Positions 56,976 through 64,000 of a stretch of DNA of 64,000 nucleotides are shown here, one piece after another. Every line of letters begins with the position of its first letter. Position 1 is the first letter of the stretch. Source of the stretch: Pleurostoma richardsiae (lineage: Eukaryota; Ascomycota; Sordariomycetes; Calosphaeriales; Pleurostomataceae); assembly GCA_030052745.1 (NCBI GenBank), contig JANBVO010000058.1, forward strand, positions 1 through 64,000, read 5' to 3'. The translations under genes were made by a program, and so were the position numbers. The notes under the pieces were generated by a model, which worked only from the letters and a program-made list of their open reading frames with translations, made no database searches and was not told where the DNA came from.

Positions 56976-57912
56976 CTACACTATATCTCCGCAAGGCCCT
57001 GTCCCCCCTTGCTGGCCACTGTTGTCTGCAGACTGGCTGAAGACCACGTATGTATGCCCAGCGGGACACGACTTGTCCATGTTTGATCCCGGCCAGCCGT
57101 AAATGAGGTTGCAGGAGGTCGCCGTGAAACCATCGCTGCCCAAGATGAACGCCCATGAGTCACAACCTTCAGGAGTTGACTCAAAGCAAGCATTGCAGCA
57201 GCTCAAAGCGTCCGCCGCCTGTACCAGCCGGAACTGCCAGCCTCCCGTTACACCAGAGATGCCCATCCAGTTGACATTGCCAAAGACGTGCTTGGAGGCG
57301 CATATTGTCGGTTCCGGGAGTCGTCCTGTGGAAAAACTGAGGGACAGGGGTGCAGTTGGAGAAGGTATTGTAGACAGGCCTGGATTCTGAGAAGATACTG
57401 CCACCATAGAGCTTGCTGTAAGAGTGGTAGTCGATGTAGCAGTCGAGGCTGAGGCGGCCCTAGCGACTATCAGCATGTCTGGCAATCTGAGTCCCACCGG
57501 AAGAGGAGGCTGATCTTGACACTTACGTTGGTTGATGGGTTGAGTGGCTCCTGGACACCAATAAAGCTATGATAGCAGCGAGAGTGGCCACGAACAGGAG
57601 CATTCCGACACCCATCAGCCAGTACTTGTATCGACATGTCCAAGCCTTCAGTCGCTGCGACGCGGTGCTGGACCGAGACGCGCCTCCTAAGGTCGCAACT
57701 GCGGTGATTTCATGCGCATTGTCTGGCTGCAAAGGTGCTTGAAGTGTGGAGACTGCTTCCGGTTCTGAGGGAATCACAACTTCTGGGTGTGGATTTGGAG
57801 AGAGTTCGGCATACTGGGGATAATGGTGGAGTTCGTGGTCCTGTGGACGCGATCCCGGTGCTGGGGATAACAGCTCAGCGGAGCGCCGCCGCATAGAGCT
57901 GTGCGAGGACAT
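56976..57912 (-). CDS. Single-pass membrane protein with Cys-rich outer domain
   Basis: Exons 57,912-57,527 and 57,459-56,976 (67-bp intron, GTAAGT donor) encode 289 residues. The first 95 residues are polar and proline-rich with no signal peptide. One transmembrane helix follows at about 98-119 (YWLMGVGMLLFVATLAAIIA), preceded by Arg/Lys, suggesting an N-in, C-out type II topology. After it comes a Ser/Thr-rich stalk (SASTATSTTTLTASS), likely O-glycosylated, then a Cys-rich domain of about 110 residues with WMGISGVTGGWQFRLVQAAD and CCNACFESTPEGCDSWAF, which resembles PAN/apple-like carbohydrate- or protein-binding modules of fungal surface proteins. The exact family is not recognised. Layout recalls a cell-wall sensor or adhesion protein; this is inference. 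Confidence 0.8.
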
Positions 57913-59169
57913 GACGCAAGAGACGTCGAGTTCTAAGGATAATAGCCACAGTGAGCGGCTACCGCACTTCGAAAGTAATGAAGAGCCAGATAGAAAGAAG
58001 CCTGCATGCGGTCTTAAGGTGTGCAGGTCTGTAGGTTCGGCGAGCAGAAGGAGAGTGAACTATCGGTGAGGGAGAACTGAGGCCTGAGTTGTCGTCAAGG
58101 TGCTCACAGAGGTGCAGATATCTTCACAAGAGGCAGCAAGTAAACCACTTGGTGAGTGTCAGCCCTATCCTGTTATTGCCATTGCTCATAGAACACTCAG
58201 TCCTCGGATCCCGTACCGTCCACACACAGAGTCTCATCAAGCGTAGAAATATGAGAGAAGCCGTCACTGACATCTCCGCTAGTGAGATTGACACAGAAGC
58301 GCCCTAAGCACACCTCTCCTCAACATAGACCCGTTGACTGCAGCTTCTCTGCCTGACTGCCTGCCGGCCGTGAGCGACCGTACTCTGGGTTCCTTCATCC
58401 ACAGCAACGTTCTCCTGGTCAATCAATGCGAATCGATGGGTTCCCAGTCCTCCGTCGCTAGCTGGTACACTTTAATCAAATCGACCTTGACGACACCATC
58501 TATATGACGGTATTGGAATTCGATTCAGGTGTCTTCAGTTTTACAGCAACCCACCATCGGACCGCGGATCCCTTCACCGCATCCGAGAGTGTCTGACAGT
58601 GAGAGATAAATCCAACGGAAGATCGCTATGGCACCGTCATCGACCGGAGTCAACGTCACAGCCCTCCCCGCCAGCCCGAAGTTGTACGGACTCAGCTTGG
58701 AGGTCAAAAACAAGGCAGTGAGAGCAGCCATAGTTACTGAAACGGCTAACACAGGCGGTCAGCTACTAAAAAGATATAGATGCTATGCTGCAAAAATTCA
58801 CTTAAAAATAAAGCGTTTCCTAGCCAAAAAGAATATCGCACACAATGAAGGGAGCCTGTAGGGGATGTTGTGAAGTTCGAGATGTTGTCAAGGGTAAAGC
58901 TCTGGTGTAAGATCAGGTACCTGCCTACCTAGGTACCTAGGTAGTTAGGTACCTGGGTGGTTACCTAAGGTACTTCTACTCTAGTTTCCCCTGATCTTCA
59001 CCTGAATTCTCATTGGGTGCCGTCCTGTGGAATGATGGACATGGGCGCCCGGGCCAACAAAATGGGTACCTAGGTACCGCAGTAGTTTTTCCAAAAATTC
59101 TCGAACCGAAAAAGAGGGAAAAAAAGGGTACGGAAAACGTATCCGACTTTCCTCAACTAGCAAAGCAAT
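57913..59169. other. Divergent promoter region with TACC/GGTA motifs
   Basis: About 1.26 kb between divergent genes. A dense cluster of GGTACCTAGGTAGG-like motifs lies at 58,915-58,980 and again at about 59,065-59,080, close to the zuo1 start. An AT-rich segment (58,760-58,860) holds an open frame with no recognised family. Confidence 0.5.
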
Positions 59170-60581
59170 ATGGCGACCGCAACACTCGTCAGCTTTCCTC
59201 TACCAGCCCTTCCTGAGGGCTGGTCGTCAGAGAAGGATTTTAAGCTCGTTTCCAAGGTCACGGCTGCCACGCAGAGGACAATCGAGCCTGTTGGTCCTCA
59301 CTTCCTCGCACACGCCCGACGAGCTAGACACAAGCGGACCTTCTCCGAAGATGATCGCATCCAGGCCCAGGAGCGAGCCAAGAAAGTGGAAGAGGAAGAT
59401 GACGGCGAGATAAGCGAGCCGGAGGATCCAATGATGCTTCAGCGGGATGCAAAGGACTGGAAGGTATGAATCATCAATCGTCGCCCGCTCGTTACTCCCA
59501 GACTCTGCGTGTTGCTGACATGTCCAACCCGCAGGAACAAGATCATTACGCAGTCTTGGGTCTGTCCAAGTACCGTTACAAGGCGACTGAGGAGCAGATC
59601 AAGCGGGCCCACCGCAAGAAGGTCCTGAAGCATCACCCGGACAAGAAGACGGCTATCGGTCGGTCCGATGACGACAACTTCTTCAAGTGCATCCAGAAGG
59701 CGACTGAGATCCTCCTCGACCCGGTCAAGCGGCGGCAGTATGATTCTGTCGATGAGCATGCCGAGGTCGAGCCGCCAACTAAGAAGCAGCTGTCCAAGGG
59801 CAACAACTACTACAAGTTGTGGGGAAATGTCTTCAAAGCAGAGGGTCGTTTCAGCAAGAACCACCCTGTCCCAACCTTTGGTGATGAGAAGTCGACCAGG
59901 GAGGAGGTCGAGAACTTCTACAACTTTTGGTACAATTTTGATAGCTGGAGATCCTTCGAGTACCTCGACGAGGATGTACCAGATGACAACGAAAACCGCG
60001 ACCAGAAGCGGCACATGGAACGCAAGAATGCCAACGCGCGTAAGAAGAAGAAGGCTGAGGATAACGCCCGGCTGCGCAAGCTGCTAGATGACTGCTCGGC
60101 CGGCGACGAGCGCATTAAGAAATTCCGCCAGGAGGCTAACGCCGCCAAGAACAAGAAGCGTATCGAGAAAGAGGCTGCTGAGAAGAAAGCCGCCGAGGAG
60201 GCTCGCCAGAAGAAGGAGGCCGAGGAAAAGGCAGCCAAGGCAGCCGAGGAGGCGGCTAAAGCTGAGAGAGAGACGACCAAGAAGGCCAAAGAAGCCGCGA
60301 AGAACGCGGTCAAGAAGAACAAGCGCGTGCTTCGTGGTTCGGTTAAGGACGCAAACTACTTCGTGTCTGGTGATCCCTCGCCAGCTACTATCGATTCTGT
60401 GCTCAACGATGTCGAGCTTGTTCAGGGCAAAGTTGACCCCGACGAGATCGCGACCCTGGCTAGCAAGCTCAATGGATTGAAGGTGGCTGATGAGATAAAA
60501 GGCGTGTGGAAGGCCGAGGTGGAGCGGTTGGTTGCTGCGGGAAAGCTGAAGGAAGGGGATGCAAAGACCTTCGCAGCGTGA
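59170..60581 (+). CDS. zuo1: Zuotin, ribosome-associated J protein
   Basis: Exons 59,170-59,463 and 59,535-60,581 (71-bp intron) encode 446 residues. Zuotin with Ssz1 forms the ribosome-associated complex that stimulates Hsp70 Ssb on nascent chains. The J domain starts at the exon 2 boundary: EQDHYAVLGLSKYRYKATEE, IKRAHRKKVLKHHPDKK with the HPD motif, then NNFFKCIQKATEILLDPVKR-like helix IV. The zuotin homology region follows (NYYKLWGNVFKAEGRFSKN, FYNFWYNFDSWRSFEYLDED). A long charged helix (about 240-350, repeated KKAAEEARQKK and AKAAEEAAKAER units) is the ribosome- and rRNA-binding middle domain. The C-terminal four-helix region ends AAGKLKEGDAKTFAA. The N-terminus VSFPLPALPEGWSSEKDF is typical. 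Length is close to yeast Zuo1 (433). Confidence 0.95.
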
Positions 60582-61919
60582 GCATGTTGATCATATCGCC
60601 TAGGAGAATATGCATTCTCATCTTGCTTCATTCGTGCAAAACTACGACAATCGTGTCCATGTTGTCCGGTAGGTGGCCGGGGAGGGTGTACATCGTTTAT
60701 TGGCCCGGACTCTCTGCGTACTGCAAGCCGACAAAGTCGCCGAGCTGCGATATTAGTCCTAATGAAAACTGCTAGTATACTACCCAGTATGTCCTTTCAC
60801 CAGCGTCCATCTATATTATATGTCGAATCCTGACATTGCTTGGGAACCTCACTCCTTTCTCATCCTGTCCCTTACTGTCGTTGCCCGCTGCACGACGTTG
60901 CAGAAGAAGGCTGGACAAGCGGTAAGAGCCGGATACCTGAGGAGTCAGAGCTGCGTAGAGTGGTGACCCTAGAAGCCTCTTAGGAAGGACAGAATTCAGT
61001 CTAATAACACTCATTACTTAACTGTTAACCTGCTGCTCCCTTCGTGGCGATGCCGGTCGTCCTCTTTAGTCTATCTAATTTCGAACACGGTTAACCCCCT
61101 TCCCAGGCAGGACTAGGATATCCCCTCATGCCTTAAAGCTGCTGTACTGTCGTAGCTCCACATGTACCGACCTCAAAAAGGCGCCATGGAATAGCCCCTT
61201 GCGAATTGCCGTGGCGGCAGGGGCTGTCAGTTCTATGTCGACTTGGCGGATAACATATCGTCCTGGTGTTCTGGAATCAACGACAAGCTCTGGTTCTCTT
61301 CCGTATTATGTAGTTGGATAGAGAGACGTGGACGCTGAATCCGACAAGCCTGTATGAAGGTGGCATCGCTGTCTACATATTCAAGTCTTGAGAATGGCAA
61401 ACTCGCCACAGTGATATCCCATACTTGCAGCCTTGTGAATGATTGTCTCTTCGGTAATTTCCGACTCTGAATCCTTCCCCTGTGAGCAGGCACCGTCCAG
61501 TAGAAGAAGTGGTTGTCTTGTAATAGATGAGCAGGATGTTTGAAAGGGCGAACAGATTGAACCGCTCCCGTACCTAACATTGAAGGAAGTTTGGTGTTAC
61601 ATGGAGGTACCTGCCTACCTGTAGTTCGCTCCGATGAGAGACCGGAGATGGTGACGTCAGGCCCGGGGCTGGGCGGCTGCCGTCAGGCAGTACCTTAGCA
61701 CCATCTTATATGAGAAACCTCTACATAGGTATCTTACCTTTTCAATCACATACCCTTTCATCAAGACTTTAACCGGCGCTTGAGTTGTTGCTCCTCGGGA
61801 TATACCTGGGCAGCCACCACCGTGAACTTGAGATCAATATCCTCATGCCCCGGGCCCTCGGAACCCATACAAACCACGACATAGCGTCACTACATTCTGT
61901 CTCGTCTAAACTCGACACA
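60582..61919. other. Intergenic, no gene recognised
   Basis: About 1.3 kb between two plus-strand genes. A 115-codon minus-strand frame (61,580-61,233) shows no recognised family. TACC/GGTA motifs occur at about 61,600-61,740. Confidence 0.45.
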
Positions 61920-62523
61920 ATGCCTATTCAACTGACCGGAAGCTGCACCTGCAGGGCCTTGAAGTATCTCGTAACCCTGAATTCGCTGGATGCTGCGAGA
62001 ACGACTCTATGTCATTGCAATTCCTGCCGGAAGGCGTTTGGAACCAACTTCGGCCTCACTACCAAAGTACATCCTCTATTTCAGATATATATCCTGCTGC
62101 TCGATTCTAATGTGGTGACTCTGTTATATAGGTGCCGCTGTCGAGTTTCCGGTACGAGCATGGAAAGCCCAAGCTATTTAGACAAGACAATGGTGTCACG
62201 AGGGAGTTCTGCGACAACTGCGCGTCTTTCATCTGCGAGTATGGGGTAAGCTGCCAGTTGTGAATTTTCAGGAACCCGCTGGTAATACCGCCAACCACTG
62301 AACGTCAAACATTACAGGAACAAGCTGCGGACAAGTTCCGCTATATTACATGGGGAACATTTGATGAGCCGGATAAGGCGCCGCCCACGGGCGAGTTTTT
62401 CTGCAAGAACAGAGCTCAATGGATGCCAAGCATCTCTGGTCCGTATGCAGTCCTGATGAGTTCGTGAGCGAAGGTTAACCCCATAGTGTAGGAGCGTTCC
62501 AGAAGCAGGAGATCAAAGAGTGA
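61920..62523 (+). CDS. GFA/CENP-V fold enzyme (glutathione-dependent formaldehyde-activating-like)
   Basis: Exons 61,920-62,066, 62,132-62,245, 62,318-62,438 and 62,492-62,523 encode 137 residues. GFA-fold proteins bind zinc through cysteines; bacterial Gfa speeds S-hydroxymethylglutathione formation, but most fungal members have unknown substrates. Zinc ligands are visible: Cys9 and Cys11 (GSCTCRAL), Cys31, Cys33 and Cys36 (LCHCNSCRKAFG), Cys76 and Cys79 (EFCDNCAS). The GTNFGLTTKVPLSSF stretch and the FRYITWGTFDEP segment are typical. The last exon adds only 10 residues (GAFQKQEIKE region); its acceptor is the GTGTAG site, since the nearer CATAG would put a stop in frame. Introns are 65, 72 and 53 bp. 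Confidence 0.88.
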
Positions 62524-64000
62524 ACGAGAGAAATGGTTCGCTGAGAAATCCGGCGGCAAGTACGATAAAGCATCATGACATCCGCGTACACCCAAATCGA
62601 TGGTTCCAATATCCTTGACAGTATGAACCATGAGATTCAGGTGTGATCGATGGATCAGTAATGCTGTCGTCTCAGGATTACTATCGTATCGCTAGGTCCT
62701 GATGCCATGCAAGAAACCGCTGAACGCCGAAGCCCTTATAGAGGCTGTGGGTGTTGAGTGATCCAACTTAAGCATCCCTCTCTGTCCCTTTCCCATGACT
62801 GACTCAAGCCGAATACGTCACCCCGTTATATTCCGGTCTCGAACGTGCCTGTTCGGCCTGCGACCACCTATACTTGGGCAGTTCTCTGCGAACAATTATG
62901 AGAAGGTCCTGAACTAGTGCTTTCTTCTCCGAAATGGAAGATTTATTTACGAAGAATGCCAGTCGTGGTGCTTCCCCTTCCTCACACATATTCCTCATTA
63001 CTGGCGGACATGTTCTCGCAGATATTGTGAGTCGAGACCGATCTCTAGTGACACGAGGAAAAAATCAGCAATAAAGACAGAGTCATCTCAACCGGCCAAG
63101 ACTCAGCCGGGAGGCACTGCGTCGTTCCACATTGGTTTCTACTCTTCGGCAATGCATCGATAAGCTGGAGACATTCCCCTCTCATCCCGTCAAACCACTA
63201 CTATGTCGTTGTTAGCGGTCTTATTTGCAGATATAAGTGAGGCGTGTTGAGGCCGTATGACAACTGAAGCACCATACTTTTGTTATGTATCGTACAAGTC
63301 AATACCGAAGGTACCTAGATGGTCATTGCAGCAACTGCATGAGAACGAGACGGGTGTTTGCAGGTGGTGAGGCAGAGTCGTGTTCATTGTTAAGACGGGG
63401 GCTGTGCTTACCTCAGGCGGCTGCGTATCACATACTTGTAAGGTAATTTACGGTCTACCAGAACTCTACACCGTGCGGAACTGCGCTTGAGCCACACAGT
63501 GGCACTGTATGATATTGTTTCCCCCGGTTGGCTTAGCTAATGCTCCGAGGGCGTATTCGAGAAAGCGAGTCTTCAGCCACCTAGTGACGCCCCTTCCAGT
63601 CGCCCCTCGGATCTCTGCTGTATTCCCTAGGTACCCTAGGCACTGAGTGCGTTACCTGCCTACCTGACCTAGTGTGCGTCACAGGTTGCTCTCTGTCTGT
63701 TTCTCCGTTCTCCTCCATGGAGCTTTTCTCTCCGGTCGCCTCTAAACCCCTCCCTCTTCCGACCTAGCTAAGAACGCCCGTCTAGTCGTCGTACGCTGCG
63801 CCGTTAGAAGGGTGGCATTGCAAGAGTGCAAAGAAAGCCATTCTTCGCTTCCTCGAGATATGACGTTCGCCCAATAGTACAGCCGACGACCATTGATCCA
63901 GCAACCCACTTTTTGCGCCCTGCATCCCGAACCTCTGCGCGCCTTCTTTCTCATACCACCACATTAGGCGCCTTTAAACACCTCAGCTCCTTAAGGTAGA
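62524..64000. other. Intergenic to window end, no gene recognised
   Basis: About 1.48 kb. Only short frames on both strands without family similarity. CCTAGGTACC-like motifs occur at about 63,628-63,670. A CT-rich stretch from 63,690 may be the leader of a gene beyond the window. Confidence 0.4.

Noticed and set aside
58628-58861. 77-codon plus-strand frame before zuo1
   Set aside because: Its second half is AT-rich with lysine runs, and no homologous family is apparent.
61233-61580. 115-codon minus-strand frame between zuo1 and the GFA gene
   Set aside because: No family similarity, no neighbouring splice structure, and low-complexity composition typical of chance frames in GC-rich spacers.
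11502-62523. Biosynthetic gene cluster
   Set aside because: A regulator, a dehydrogenase, an acetyltransferase and a GST are present, but there is no backbone enzyme and they are separated by clear housekeeping genes.
1-64000. CRISPR arrays, rRNA genes and telomere repeats
   Set aside because: None seen on reading. tRNA genes were also looked for without success, though a cloverleaf search by eye is not reliable; tRNAscan-SE would settle it.

Overview
The window comes from a filamentous ascomycete, most likely a Sordariomycete (Hypocreales or a close order). Evidence: short introns (about 50-130 bp), a HacA protein whose bZIP and C-terminal tail closely resemble the Trichoderma type, a Neurospora-type complex I 21 kDa subunit, an AA9-like polysaccharide monooxygenase, a Zn2Cys6 regulator, and an AT-rich transposon graveyard with the CpA/TpG-poor look of repeat-induced point mutation (RIP).

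Region 1 (1 to about 11,250) is a nest of decayed LTR retrotransposons and holds no host gene. A heavily mutated Ty3/Gypsy element on the minus strand (77-2072, 8259-9439, 9787 to about 10,250 and beyond) is interrupted by a less decayed Ty1/Copia element on the minus strand (2866-8258) and by related solo LTRs. One of these LTRs sits inside another. A 150-bp tandem duplication (10,631-10,931) lies near the right edge.

Region 2 (11,250-64,000) is GC-richer, gene-dense and mostly housekeeping. In order: a glutathione transferase, pex16 (peroxisome biogenesis), hacA (unfolded protein response), a did2-like ESCRT-III gene, ski2 (mRNA decay helicase), csm3/swi3 (replication fork protection), nuo-21 (complex I), a short-chain dehydrogenase, a SWIRM-domain gene, a 4.7-kb gene-free stretch, an F-box protein, a Zn2Cys6 transcription factor, a C2H2 zinc finger gene, mcp1-like, a GNAT acetyltransferase, an AA9-like LPMO, mzm1 (complex III assembly), slt11/ecm2 (splicing), erg6 (ergosterol), pdb1 (pyruvate dehydrogenase E1 beta), a single-pass membrane protein with a Cys-rich outer domain, zuo1 (ribosome-associated J protein) and a GFA-fold enzyme. 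They form no biosynthetic cluster. Several act in mitochondria (nuo-21, mcp1, mzm1, pdb1), but neighbours are not functionally linked.

All exon-intron models were built by hand from splice signals, reading phase and family similarity. The phases close exactly in every model given. The most notable signals are the 23-nt Ire1-type intron of hacA with both cleavage hairpins visible, a long open frame and hydrophobic patch in unspliced hacA, a tRNA-iMet anticodon-arm primer site in the Copia element, LTR-in-LTR nesting with 5-bp target repeats, an apparent excess of GC-AG introns, and very short coding exons.
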